NCBI RefSeq assembly: GCF_024171525.1
Contig: NZ_JALJZY010000005.1
Coordinates: forward strand, 62,001 to 126,000
Reading direction: 5' to 3'
DNA length: 64,000 bases
Source: Neisseriaceae bacterium HSC-16F19
GTDB lineage: Bacteria > Pseudomonadota > Gammaproteobacteria > Burkholderiales > Neisseriaceae
Under the pieces are notes generated by a model. That model saw nothing but the letters and a program-made list of their open reading frames with translations, had not been told where the DNA came from and ran no database searches. A program made the translations under genes and the position numbers. Of this stretch, positions 8,211 to 16,491 are shown piece by piece. Positions within the stretch are counted from its first letter, which is position 1; every line of letters begins with the position of its first letter.

Positions 8211-8550
8211 CTTTCAGGCAGCCTGAAGCAACCGTGTTATGCATTATAAGATGTTGTATTTAAATTTATTAAATGATTTTAATCTGCGTGGGCGGGCGTG
8301 TTTGGGCGCTTAAAACGGCGATACAGGTGTTGTGCATCCGCACATGCGGGAGCGTGGCGCAGGGGGTGGCTTTGGGCTATAATGCCGCCCATGTTCAGAC
8401 CAGCCGCTGCGGCCGGTCTGAATTACATTAGTGATTGATTAAATTGTAAAAATATCGGAAGTGACTGTGTTTGAGCCGGGTGGCGGAGCAAGCTTAAGCC
8501 GCAGATTGGGCGGGCATTTTCCGATAGGTTTCAGGCAGCCTGTCTGTGTC
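8211..8550. other. rpmH-dnaA intergenic region, candidate origin
   Basis: No gene. Holds a palindromic DUS (8211-8226) and an AT-rich tract 8236-8288 that could act as an unwinding element. Only imperfect DnaA boxes are seen: TTATGCATT at about 8237 and TGTGCATCC near 8333 (each two mismatches from TTATNCACA). A TATAAT lies at 8378-8383. Position beside dnaA is suggestive, but the lack of perfect boxes keeps this tentative. Confidence 0.35.
8394..8422. promoter_or_regulatory. Near-perfect hairpin in the dnaA leader
   Basis: TTCAGACC (8394-8401) pairs with GGTCTGAA (8415-8422), and GCCGC (8403-8407) with GCGGC (8409-8413), leaving only single-base interruptions. It lies 11 bases after the TATAAT at 8378 and has no T-run, so it is not an ordinary terminator. 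Role unknown; an RNA leader structure or protein site are both possible. Confidence 0.55.
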
Positions 8551-8654
8551 TGTAGTCATTTAACACAGAACGATATTGCGTTGCTGTCCCAAGGGACTTC
8601 TCTGCTCCCGCGGCTTTTTTGCCGCTTTGTCTCGTTCTGTGTTAGTCGACTATA
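8551..8654. mobile_element. Correia-like element, short form, abutting dnaA
   Basis: 104 bp with ends TGTAGTCATTTAACACAGAA and GTTAGTCGACTATA, related to the 4951-5130 copy: both have the CACAGAACGATA inner end. The interior is deleted and rearranged (TCCCAAGGGACTTC). It stops 20 bases before the dnaA start codon, so the dnaA ribosome-binding site is the first sequence beyond it. Confidence 0.75.
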
Positions 8655-8674
8655 AATTTTAGGTGGTGATCCGG

Positions 8675-10126
8675 ATGAATTTGCATGAATTTTGGCCCGA
8701 GTGCCTGATGCGTTTGCAGCAAAGCCTGCCGACACGCCAATACCAGATGTGGATCGCTCCTTTGACTGTGGACGAAACCGCCGAGGGCTGGCGGGTGTAT
8801 GCCAAAACCCAGTTTGTGCTCACCCAGGTGAAAAAACAGTTTTGGACGGAAATCGAAACCCTGAAAACCGAATTGGCCGCCGATGCTCCGGCTCTGGCGC
8901 TGGCCATCGGTGAAGGCCGCCATTTTCAGGCAGCCTTGGCGGCAGAGGCCGCACAAGCGCAGCCTGTCGCTGTCGGCGCTTCTGTGGTGCGCGAAAGCGC
9001 AATGGATATTGTGCAGAAATACGTGCGTGCCGATGCGGTGCTGCCGTTGGAGACCGCCGCACCGCCAACGGCTGAAGTGGGCGTCAAGGAAAAAGACAAG
9101 ACCAAACCCGGCCATAATCTGCAACCCGAATTCACCTTCGATACCCTGGTGGTGGGCAAGGGCAACGAAGTGGCGGTGGCGGTGGCGCGCAATATCGCCG
9201 AACAGCCCGGCGGCGATTACAACCCGTTTTACCTCTACAGCAGCCCCGGTTTGGGCAAAACCCATTTGGTGCAGGCCATCGGCCATGCTTTGCTGCGCGC
9301 CCATCCCAAGGCCAAGGTGGCGTATATGCATGCCGACGACTATGTGCGCAGCCTGATGAATGCCGCCAAAAATCAGGCTTTCGATGCGTTCAAACAGAAG
9401 TACAAGCAGTACGATTTGCTGATTTTGGATGATGTGCAGTTTATTGCCGGCAAAGAGCGCACCATGGAAGAGTTTTTTTACCTCTTCAACCATTTCCAAA
9501 AAGAGAAAAAGCAGCTGATCCTCACCGGCGACAAGCTGCCTAACGACATCGACGAAATGGATGTGCGCCTGAAAACCCGTTTCAATTCCGGCTTAAGCCT
9601 GCGTCTGGAGCCGCCGGAATTGGAAATGCGTGTGGCAATTTTGCAGAAAAAAGCCGAATTGGCCGGTACGCAGCTGGACGAGGCGGCGGCGTTTTTCATT
9701 GCCAAGCACATTAAGGGCAGCGTGCGTGACTTGGAGGGTGCGTTTAAGCGCGTGGATGCACGCAGCCGCTTTACCGGCCGTGCCATCGATATAGACCTGG
9801 TGCGCGATGCCCTACAGGACATTGTTGCCAGCAGTCACCGTGTCATGACCGCCGAAGGCATTATGGAAACCGTGTCCAAATACTACGGTATCGGTATGAA
9901 TGATTTGACCGGCAAAAAACGCGCCCGTAATATAGCGCGTCCGCGCCAGATGGCGATGGCGCTGATCAAGGAATTGACCGCCTTGAGCCTGCCCGCCATA
10001 GGCCATCATTTCGACCGCAACCATACCACGGTGATGCACGCCGTCAAGGCCATTGCCGATTTGCGCCAAGAAGAAGCGCAGGTAGAACAAGATTACCAAA
10101 AGTTGTTGATTTTAATTAAAAGCTGA
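8675..10126 (+). CDS. dnaA: Chromosomal replication initiator DnaA
   Basis: Binds DnaA boxes and melts the origin. 483 residues from ATG 8675, chosen because AGGTGG (8661-8666) is correctly spaced and family members start with a short MN-L-xFWxxC. Domain I is residues 1-90, a variable linker runs to about 150, the AAA+ domain has Walker A SSPGLGKTHL (189-198) and Walker B LLILDDVQF (248-256), and the C-terminal DnaA-box binding domain ends with ARPRQMAMAL and the signature HHFDRNHTTVMHA. A DUS occurs inside the linker-coding part (about 8922-8935). dnaN follows 18 bases downstream. Confidence 0.97.
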   Translation: MNLHEFWPECLMRLQQSLPTRQYQMWIAPLTVDETAEGWRVYAKTQFVLTQVKKQFWTEIETLKTELAADAPALALAIGEGRHFQAALAAEAAQAQPVAVGASVVRESAMDIVQKYVRADAVLPLETAAPPTAEVGVKEKDKTKPGHNLQPEFTFDTLVVGKGNEVAVAVARNIAEQPGGDYNPFYLYSSPGLGKTHLVQAIGHALLRAHPKAKVAYMHADDYVRSLMNAAKNQAFDAFKQKYKQYDLLILDDVQFIAGKERTMEEFFYLFNHFQKEKKQLILTGDKLPNDIDEMDVRLKTRFNSGLSLRLEPPELEMRVAILQKKAELAGTQLDEAAAFFIAKHIKGSVRDLEGAFKRVDARSRFTGRAIDIDLVRDALQDIVASSHRVMTAEGIMETVSKYYGIGMNDLTGKKRARNIARPRQMAMALIKELTALSLPAIGHHFDRNHTTVMHAVKAIADLRQEEAQVEQDYQKLLILIKS

Positions 10127-10144
10127 TTAAAACAGGGATAAACC

Positions 10145-11248
10145 ATGTTGATTTTACAAGCCGAACGCGACACCTTACTCAAGCCGCTGCAAGCCGTGAC
10201 CGGCATTGTCGAGCGGCGGCATACCCTGCCGATTTTGTCCAATGTGCTGCTGGAAAACAGCGGCGGCCAAACCAATATCCTGGCCACCGACCTGGAAATC
10301 CAAATCAACACCCACGGTCCGCAAGGCGGCGGTGAAGATTTCCGCATCACCACCAATGCCAAAAAACTGCAAGACATTCTGCGCGCCCTGCCCGAGGGCG
10401 CTTTGGTGTCTCTGGACTGGGCGCAGAGCCGTCTCACCCTCAAAGCGGGCAAGTCCCGTTTCAATCTGCAAACCCTGCCGGCGGAGGATTTTCCGCTGAT
10501 GAGCGTGGGCGATACGGTGAGCGCCGCTTTTTCGCTGCCGCAGGAAACTCTGAAAGAGATGCTGTCGCAAGTACAGTACAGTATGGCGGTGCAGGACATT
10601 CGCTATTACCTCAACGGCCTGCTGCTGCAAACCGAGGGCGACCAGCTGCGCCTGGTGGCCACCGACGGTCACCGCCTGGCCTATTCCGCCACCACCATCC
10701 AGGCCGACCTGCCCAAGGCGGAAGTGATTTTGCCGCGCAAAACCGTGCTGGAACTCTTTAAGCTCCTCAACCATCCGGGCGAGCAGGTCACCATCGAACT
10801 GTTGACCAACCAGGTGCGCCTGCGCTGCAACGACACCGTGATTGTCAGCAAGGTGGTGGACGGCAAATTCCCCGATTACAACCGCGTGATTCCGCTGGAT
10901 AACGACAAAATCTTCCTCGTGGGCCGCACCCAGCTTTTGGGTGCGCTGGAGCGTGCCGCCATTTTGGCCAACGAAAAATTCCGCGGCGCCCGCCTGCACA
11001 TCAAACCGGGTGTGCTGAGCGTGACCTGTAACAACAACGAGCAGGAAGAAGCGCGTGAAGAATTGGAGATTGCCTATCAGGGCGAAGAGCTGGAAATGGG
11101 CTTTAACATCAATTACCTGATGGACGCGCTGCGCAATGTACATAGCGAAGATTTACAACTGGCTTTCGGCGATGTCAACCGCTCCACGCTGTTTACCATC
11201 CCCAATAATCCCAATTTCAAATACATTGTGATGCCGATGCGGATTTAA
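10145..11248 (+). CDS. dnaN: DNA polymerase III beta sliding clamp
   Basis: Ring-shaped processivity clamp for replication and repair polymerases. 367 residues, normal length; N-terminus MLILQAERDTLLKPLQAVTG and C-terminus FKYIVMPMRI are typical. Three similar clamp domains of about 120 residues are evident. Very close to dnaA (probable co-transcription), with a clear terminator after it; gyrB/recF do not follow, unlike in enterics. Confidence 0.97.
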   Translation: MLILQAERDTLLKPLQAVTGIVERRHTLPILSNVLLENSGGQTNILATDLEIQINTHGPQGGGEDFRITTNAKKLQDILRALPEGALVSLDWAQSRLTLKAGKSRFNLQTLPAEDFPLMSVGDTVSAAFSLPQETLKEMLSQVQYSMAVQDIRYYLNGLLLQTEGDQLRLVATDGHRLAYSATTIQADLPKAEVILPRKTVLELFKLLNHPGEQVTIELLTNQVRLRCNDTVIVSKVVDGKFPDYNRVIPLDNDKIFLVGRTQLLGALERAAILANEKFRGARLHIKPGVLSVTCNNNEQEEAREELEIAYQGEELEMGFNINYLMDALRNVHSEDLQLAFGDVNRSTLFTIPNNPNFKYIVMPMRI

Positions 11249-11271
11249 GCACATATGGATCTGTTCCTAAG

Positions 11272-11294
11272 GCCGCCTCCTTGGGCGGCTTTTT
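11272..11294 (+). terminator. dnaN terminator
   Basis: GCCGCC-TCCTTG-GGCGGC followed by TTTTT, 24 bases after the dnaN stop. Confidence 0.9.
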
Positions 11295-11399
11295 ATTGTG
11301 CCGGATGTGGTGTTTACAAGATGGCATTTAATTTGCTTGTAAAAAAATTTAAAGATTTTGCGCCATTGAGGCGCTGTTTTGTTAAGAAAGACAGGTAAT

Positions 11400-12050
11400 A
11401 TGGCTAAATTGAAATTGGGAGGACGGCAAACTTCAAAACAGTCATCCTCTGCGGGTAATACGCCTGCGTGGATCAGTCTGATTGCCGGGGTGTTGAGTTG
11501 GGTGGTTTTGCCGGTGATTGCCTCACTGGTGGCCATTATCAGCGGGCACAGGGGGCGTAAAAAAGCACGGGAGGAAGGTGCGCCGCACGGTGTGGTGGCG
11601 CTGATCGGGCTGGTGTTGGGTTATTTGTCCTTATTGCTTGTTTTGTTGGCTGTAGTGGCGCTGCTGATGCTGCCGGGTTTGTTGGAAGAAGTGATCGGAC
11701 AGGTGGAAATGGAGCAGTCGGCTGCGGTGCAGACGGCAACTGTGCCGCAAAATGTCCCTGCTGACGGCAGTGGCGGCGTGGAGGCCATTAATGCGGGCAA
11801 ACTTTGGGTCGCGGCACGGATGTCCAAAGGCATGACTCTGAACGAGATTACCGAGGATTTTCCTTTGGATGAGGCGCAGCGTCAGTATTGGCAGCAGATC
11901 CGCATTTACCAAGGTACTATTGAGGCCGTGCCGGTGGGAGGGCGCGAAGACCAGCCGATGATTCTGCTGTCCATGCAGGGAGCAGACAACAAGCTGGTGT
12001 GGGTATGTGCCGGTACTGTACCGGAATTTGCGGAAGCCGCCTGTCAATAA
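11400..12050 (+). CDS. DUF4190-type membrane protein with pilin-like C-terminal disulphide signature
   Basis: 216 residues from ATG 11400, preceded by ACAGGT. Two hydrophobic helices at about 24-46 and 65-90 flank a basic loop (HRGRKKAREEG), the DUF4190 layout. The remaining 110 residues are predicted periplasmic and end with LVWVCAGTVPEFAEAACQ, a W-x-C-(10)-C arrangement like the C-terminal disulphide loop of type IV pilins. A second protein with the same plan is at 48648-49295. Function unknown; membrane-anchored pilin-like modules suggest an envelope role. Confidence 0.7.
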   Translation: MAKLKLGGRQTSKQSSSAGNTPAWISLIAGVLSWVVLPVIASLVAIISGHRGRKKAREEGAPHGVVALIGLVLGYLSLLLVLLAVVALLMLPGLLEEVIGQVEMEQSAAVQTATVPQNVPADGSGGVEAINAGKLWVAARMSKGMTLNEITEDFPLDEAQRQYWQQIRIYQGTIEAVPVGGREDQPMILLSMQGADNKLVWVCAGTVPEFAEAACQ

Positions 12051-12068
12051 GGGTAGATGATAAACCGT

Positions 12069-12112
12069 AGGCTGCCTGAAAACATAATATGTTTTCAGGC
12101 AGCCTCTTTTTT
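12069..12112 (+). terminator. DUS-pair terminator
   Basis: Two inverted DUS (AGGCTGCCTGAAAACAT and its complement) form a 17-bp stem with loop AAT followed by CTTTTTT. Confidence 0.92.
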
Positions 12113-12162
12113 GTGCGGCGCGTTATAATCGGTACCTACAATATCCGGAGGGAATAAGTCCC

Positions 12163-12903
12163 ATGCCTTATCAAACCGATTTACCCGGCGCTGCGGCTTT
12201 GCCGACCATGTATGCCCACCGCTCTATCCGCAAATACACCGGTGAGCCGCTCACCCAAGCACAGGTGGAGGCAATATTGGAAGCGGGGCGTGCGGCATCT
12301 TCTTCCAGTTTTATGCAGTGTGTGCACATCATCCGCGTGACCGATGCCGCCTTGCGTGCGGCGCTGTGCGAGGTGGCTGCAGGGCAGAAATATGTACGTG
12401 AGGCCGCCGAGTTTTGGGTATTCTGCATCGATTATGCCAAGCACAAACAGCAGGTGCCCGATGCACAGGTGGATTGGACCGAGGCCTTGATATTGGGTTC
12501 GGTAGATGCGGGCATTATGGCGCAAAACTGTATGCTCGCAGCCGAATCGCTGGGCTTGGGCGGGGTGTATATCGGTTCGCTGCGTAACGATACCGCGCGG
12601 GCTATCGGGCTTTTGGGGCTGCCTGAATACACCTTCCCTTTATTCGGGATGTGTTTGGGTCATCCCGCGCAAGATCCGTTGTACCGTCCGCGTTTGCCAC
12701 GGGCACTGATGGTTTCGGAAAACCGTTACCGCAGGGCGGATGAGGCCGCATTGGCGGAGTACGATCAGTTGCTGGCAGACTATTACCGCGAACGCAGCGG
12801 CTTGGATTTAAACTGGCGCAAAGCCATTGCCAATACTTTCGGCAAGGCAGTGCGGCCGCATATTCTGCCGGATTTACAGGCGCAGGGCTTGGCAAAACGG
12901 TAA
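12163..12903 (+). CDS. NfsA-type NADPH nitro/flavin reductase
   Basis: FMN-dependent, oxygen-insensitive reductase of nitro compounds, quinones or flavins. 246 residues, the NfsA/FRP length. Hallmarks are the FMN phosphate motif HRSIRKYTGEPL (19-30), the RAASSSSFMQ segment (44-53), GLGGVYIGSLRND (about 127-139) and the C-terminal arm RYRRADE with downstream helices. The ATG at 12163 follows GGAGGG. Flanked by terminators, so monocistronic. The family is sure; the physiological substrate is not. Confidence 0.85.
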   Translation: MPYQTDLPGAAALPTMYAHRSIRKYTGEPLTQAQVEAILEAGRAASSSSFMQCVHIIRVTDAALRAALCEVAAGQKYVREAAEFWVFCIDYAKHKQQVPDAQVDWTEALILGSVDAGIMAQNCMLAAESLGLGGVYIGSLRNDTARAIGLLGLPEYTFPLFGMCLGHPAQDPLYRPRLPRALMVSENRYRRADEAALAEYDQLLADYYRERSGLDLNWRKAIANTFGKAVRPHILPDLQAQGLAKR

Positions 12904-12908
12904 ACGAA

Positions 12909-12939
12909 ACGGGCGGATGAGAACATCCGCCCGTTTTTT
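12909..12939 (+). terminator. Terminator after the nitroreductase gene
   Basis: ACGGGCGGATG-AGAA-CATCCGCCCGT stem followed by TTTTTTT. Confidence 0.92.
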
Positions 12940-12969
12940 TGTCTGCTGTGGGAATACGTGCCGGTGTAA

Positions 12970-14301
12970 TCAGCGCCGCGCCAATACGGCGGTATCCAGA
13001 TACGCCTTGATGCCGGTGGCGATGGAATTGCCCAGTTTTTTGCGGAAGTCGGCGCTGGCGAGCAGTTTTTCCTCGGTGGGATTGGAGATAAAGGCAGTTT
13101 CCACCAGAATGGAGGGAATGTCCGGCGCGCGCAGCACGGCAAAATTGGCCTGGTCGACATGGCCTTTGTGCAGCTTGTTGATTTTGCCCAGCTGGGTGAG
13201 CACGCCGCGGCCCAGGCGCAGGCTGTCGTTGATGGTGGCGGTTTGGGTGAGGTCGATCAGGGTGCTGTTGACGGTTTTGTCGTTGGAGAGGCGCACGCCG
13301 CCGATGGAGTCGGCATTGTTTTGGGTTTGCGCCAAAAAGCGCGCAGCGGCACTGGTAGCGCCTTTGCGGCTCAAGGCGTAGACGCCGGTGCCGCGGGCGC
13401 TGGGGTTGGTGAAGGCGTCGGCATGGATGGACACAAACACATCCGCCTTGAGGCTGCGTGCCTTGGCCACGCGCACACCAAGCGGGATAAACACGTCTTC
13501 GTTGCGGGTCATATGGGTTTTGTAGCCCATGGCATCGAGGCGTCTCTTGGTTTCGCGCGCCACGGCCAGCACCACGTTTTTCTCGCGCAGGCCGGAAGGG
13601 CCGATGGCGCCGGGGTCTTCGCCGCCATGGCCGGGGTCGAGCACCACCACGGCTTGGCGGCGCGGCGGCCGTTTGCCGGCCTGCTGGGTTTTGGGCGGGG
13701 TGTCGGTTTTGCCGCTTTGCGGCGGCAAGGCGGTTTCCGAGGGTTTGGCCACCGGCGGGGTTTGTACTTGGGCTTGGGCGGTGGTGGTGCCGTCGCTGCG
13801 CACCTGGCCGCGGTTATAGTCCTGCAACAGCGCCATTAAGGGGTCGTTTTGCTCTTCCGCCAGAGCCACGGCGGCGCTGGGGTAGAGGTCCACCACCAGG
13901 CGGTGTTTGAAATTGGCAATCGGTTTGAGGGTGAAGACCTGCGGATTGACCCCGGCTTTCAAATCAAAGACCACACGCACGGTTTCGGGATTGAACTGGC
14001 CCACGCGCACGCTGGCGATATACGGGTCCAGCGGCAGCACTTTTTGCGGCAGGGTGAGCAGTACCGGATTGAGGGTGGCGCCCTGAATGTCCACCACCAG
14101 GCGGTCGGGGTCGCTAAGGGCGAAATATTTGTAGGTAAGGGCGGCGTCGGTTTCCAGCGTCATGCGGGTGTAGGCGCTGGCGGGCCAGATGCGCACGGCC
14201 ACGGCTTCGGCGGCCTTGGCCCAGGCGGCGGTGGGAGTCACATACAGCAAAAGGCTGCCCGAACAGGCGCCCAACAGGTTTCGGCGGGTAATCTTGCTCA
14301 T
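12970..14301 (-). CDS. amiC: N-acetylmuramoyl-L-alanine amidase AmiC
   Basis: Cleaves the amide between MurNAc and the stem peptide to split septal peptidoglycan during division. 443 residues. Residues 1-29 form a Tat-type signal (TRRNLLGACSGSLLL). An AMIN domain spans about 35-140, a Pro/Gln-rich linker 165-215, then the zinc amidase_3 domain with DPGHGGEDPGA, GLREKNV (Glu ligand), VSIHADAF (His ligand) and the catalytic Glu in ILVETAFISN. Its ATG overlaps the tsaE stop by 4 bases, so the two are translationally coupled, as in other Neisseriaceae. Confidence 0.95.
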   Translation of the reverse strand: MSKITRRNLLGACSGSLLLYVTPTAAWAKAAEAVAVRIWPASAYTRMTLETDAALTYKYFALSDPDRLVVDIQGATLNPVLLTLPQKVLPLDPYIASVRVGQFNPETVRVVFDLKAGVNPQVFTLKPIANFKHRLVVDLYPSAAVALAEEQNDPLMALLQDYNRGQVRSDGTTTAQAQVQTPPVAKPSETALPPQSGKTDTPPKTQQAGKRPPRRQAVVVLDPGHGGEDPGAIGPSGLREKNVVLAVARETKRRLDAMGYKTHMTRNEDVFIPLGVRVAKARSLKADVFVSIHADAFTNPSARGTGVYALSRKGATSAAARFLAQTQNNADSIGGVRLSNDKTVNSTLIDLTQTATINDSLRLGRGVLTQLGKINKLHKGHVDQANFAVLRAPDIPSILVETAFISNPTEEKLLASADFRKKLGNSIATGIKAYLDTAVLARR

Positions 14302-14777
14302 AAATCCAGATGAAAATCAGACAGACAGTGTGCACCGCGGGTGCTGGCGGCCTCCAAGCGCAGGTGGCGGCCTTCGCCGTGGTGGCTGAGGGTCAGCGCC
14401 ACATCGGCAGCAGGAACATGTCCGCCGCCTTGCAGCGGCCATTCAATCAGACACAGGCTGTCGGGGCGGAACAAATCGCTCAGGCCCGCATCCAGCCATT
14501 CGTCCGGGTCGGCAAAGCGGTAGAGGTCGAAATGATGCACGTGTTGCGCGCCCAAATCATAGCTTTCCACAATGGCATAGGTGGGGCTTTTCACCGCGCC
14601 TGTGTGGCCGAGGCCGCGCAACAGGCCGCGCACCAGTGTGGTTTTGCCGGCGCCCAAATCGCCGTACAGCCACACCACCGCCGGGGCGGTGAGGGCACGG
14701 GCCAAGGCTTGCCCGGCGGCCAGGGTGGCGGCTTCATCGGCAAGCAGGTAATCGCGGGCAGGGGTTTGGGACATCAT
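14298..14777 (-). CDS. tsaE: tRNA threonylcarbamoyladenosine ATPase TsaE
   Basis: P-loop ATPase that works with TsaB/TsaD to make t6A37 on ANN-decoding tRNAs. 159 residues. Walker A is GDLGAGKTTLVRG (about 40-52), followed by the KSPTYAIVESY substrate loop and HHFDLYRFADPDEW, all typical. The start may be the first or second of the two adjacent Met codons. Upstream partner of amiC. The promoter should lie in 14778-14900. Confidence 0.95.
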   Translation of the reverse strand: MMSQTPARDYLLADEAATLAAGQALARALTAPAVVWLYGDLGAGKTTLVRGLLRGLGHTGAVKSPTYAIVESYDLGAQHVHHFDLYRFADPDEWLDAGLSDLFRPDSLCLIEWPLQGGGHVPAADVALTLSHHGEGRHLRLEAASTRGAHCLSDFHLDL

Positions 14778-15035
14778 GCAATACGGAACGGACGCAACGA
14801 CGGCGGATTATCCGCGAAAGCGGCGCAAATAGAAAGGCGGCAGCGGCCAAAAGCGCAGCATAAGTGCGCGAATACGGTGGTTTTTTCAGTTTTTAACATG
14901 TAGGTGCAGCTTAAGGCTGCCTGAAAAAGCACATGCGCAGATGCTGCAACTGCGCGGATGCTGCGCGCAGAATGACGGCTGGGGCGGCGGCAACGGTGTT
15001 AAAATGCGCGCTTTGTGTTTTTCAGGCAGCCTGTC

Positions 15036-15821
15036 ATGACCATGCCCTTTGCGCGCCCCATCGGCCTGTTTGATTCCGGTGTCGGCGGTGTTTCCATTTG
15101 GCGGCAAATCCGTGCGCTGATGCCGCACGAGCATACCCTGTATCTGGCCGACAGCCGCAATGCGCCCTACGGCCAAAAAAGCCGCGAGGAAATCCTGGCC
15201 TTGTCGCTGAAAAACACCGAATACCTGCTTGAGCGCGGTGCCAAAATCATCGTGCTGGCCTGCAATACCGCCACCACCAATGCGGTGAAGGAATTGCGGG
15301 CGCGCTATGCAGTGCCGTTTATCGGCATCGAACCGGCCATCAAACCGGCGGCGCTGCAATCGAAAACCTGCAAAGTGGGGGTGCTGGCCACGGCGGGCAC
15401 CATCAACAGCGCACTGTTTGCGCAAACCGCATCCAATTTCCGCAATATCCGTTTTATAGAACAAATCGGCCACGGCCTGGTGCCGCTGATTGAGGCCGGG
15501 CAGATGGAATCGCCAGCCATGGAAGCCTTGTTGCAGGAATATCTGCAACCCATGATTGCGGCGGACATCGACCATCTGGTGCTCGGCTGCACCCATTATC
15601 CGTTTTTGAGCGCGCAAATCCGCCGCATTCTGCCGCCGCATATCGACATCATCGACTCCGGCGCGGCGGTGGCGCGACAGACGCGTGCGGTTTTGCAGCA
15701 ACACGGTTTGCTTGCCGACGCAACGCAAGAGGGGCAGGCGCTGTTTTATACCAATGCCGATGAAACCGTGTTGCGCACCCTGGTGGGCGGGGACGGAAGT
15801 GTGATGCGGGCAGATTTTTAA
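15036..15821 (+). CDS. murI: Glutamate racemase
   Basis: Interconverts L- and D-glutamate to supply D-Glu for peptidoglycan. 261 residues from ATG 15036 (another ATG at 15042). The two catalytic cysteines are in VLACNTATTNA (about 69-79) and LVLGCTHYPFL (about 180-190); the N-terminal motif is IGLFDSGVGGVS. A DUS at 15020-15031 ends 4 bases before the start codon and replaces a clear Shine-Dalgarno, so translation efficiency may depend on the AGG within the DUS. Confidence 0.95.
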   Translation: MTMPFARPIGLFDSGVGGVSIWRQIRALMPHEHTLYLADSRNAPYGQKSREEILALSLKNTEYLLERGAKIIVLACNTATTNAVKELRARYAVPFIGIEPAIKPAALQSKTCKVGVLATAGTINSALFAQTASNFRNIRFIEQIGHGLVPLIEAGQMESPAMEALLQEYLQPMIAADIDHLVLGCTHYPFLSAQIRRILPPHIDIIDSGAAVARQTRAVLQQHGLLADATQEGQALFYTNADETVLRTLVGGDGSVMRADF

Positions 15822-15832
15822 AGCGCATGATG

Positions 15833-15862
15833 TATAATTAATAATCACTCTCAAATTATCAA
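15833..15862 (+). promoter_or_regulatory. Promoter -10 with possible Fur-like box
   Basis: TATAAT at 15833-15838 is followed by ATAATCACTCTCAAATTATC (15841-15860), which resembles a degenerate Fur box over the transcription start. The -35 would lie inside the murI 3' end. Tentative. Confidence 0.35.
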
Positions 15863-15870
15863 TAGGTTTT

Positions 15871-16299
15871 ATGGCTCGTTTGTTTTCCTGGGTCAGGCTG
15901 CCTGAACGCGTCTGGCGGCCTGTGTTGTGGACTGCCGGTGCTTTGTCGCTGCTGCTGGGCGTGCTCGGCCTGTTTCTGCCGGTGCTGCCGACCACACCCT
16001 TTGTGCTTCTGACCGCCGCCTGCTGGATGCGCGCCTCGCCGCGTTTTTACGCCTGGTTGCAGCGCCATCCCACCTTCGGGCCGATTTTGCGCGACTGGGA
16101 GCAAAACCGCGCCGTGCCGCGGCGGGCCAAATGGCTGTCCAGCATTATGATGAGTATATCGCTGGGCATTTTGTGGTGGCGGCTGCCGCAATACCCGTGG
16201 CTGTTGGCCGGTGTGGCGTTGGTGTGCGTGTCGGTGTCGGTGTGGTTGTGGCGGCTGCCGGACGCGGGAGGGCAGCATGACCATCCGCATGCGGAATGA
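15871..16299 (+). CDS. YbaN family inner-membrane protein (DUF454)
   Basis: 142 residues with three hydrophobic segments at about 18-35, 38-52 and 88-125. The family signature is the LLGVLGLFLPVLPTTPFVLL stretch followed by CWMRASPRFYAWLQRHPTFG (about 27-70), a full DUF454/YbaN match. Biochemical function is unknown; in several bacteria the family lies beside heme oxygenase or iron genes, which makes the Fur-like box upstream interesting. Ends with a His-rich tail (GGQHDHPHAE). Confidence 0.85.
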   Translation: MARLFSWVRLPERVWRPVLWTAGALSLLLGVLGLFLPVLPTTPFVLLTAACWMRASPRFYAWLQRHPTFGPILRDWEQNRAVPRRAKWLSSIMMSISLGILWWRLPQYPWLLAGVALVCVSVSVWLWRLPDAGGQHDHPHAE

Positions 16300-16316
16300 T
16301 TTAAGCGCCGATATTT

Positions 16317-16379
16317 GAGATCCTGCGACTGCGCGCAGGATGACCGCCTCCCGTCATGCTGCGCACAGTCGCAGCATCT
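16317..16379. repeat. GATCCTGCG-type palindromes
   Basis: GATCCTGCGACTGCGCGCAG-GATGAC (16318-16344) followed by an inverted relative CGTCATGCTGCGCACAGTCG-CAGCATC (16352-16378). Related sequences are at 14938-14975, 30107-30137 and 61819-61892. Confidence 0.6.
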
Positions 16380-16412
16380 GTTGTGGATTTTCAGGCAGCC
16401 TGTCCATATGCC

Positions 16413-16485
16413 GTAGGTCGGGCATTGATGCCCGACCATATTTAAGAAACACATGGAACATGTCGGGCATAAATGCCCGACCTAC
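16413..16485. repeat. REP-like palindrome pair, GTAGGTCGGGCAT type
   Basis: GTAGGTCGGGCATTGATGCC hairpin and an inverted GTCGGGCATAAATGCC-CGACCTAC hairpin. It ends 6 bases before the ATG of the methyltransferase gene. Confidence 0.75.
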
Positions 16486-16491
16486 ACATTT

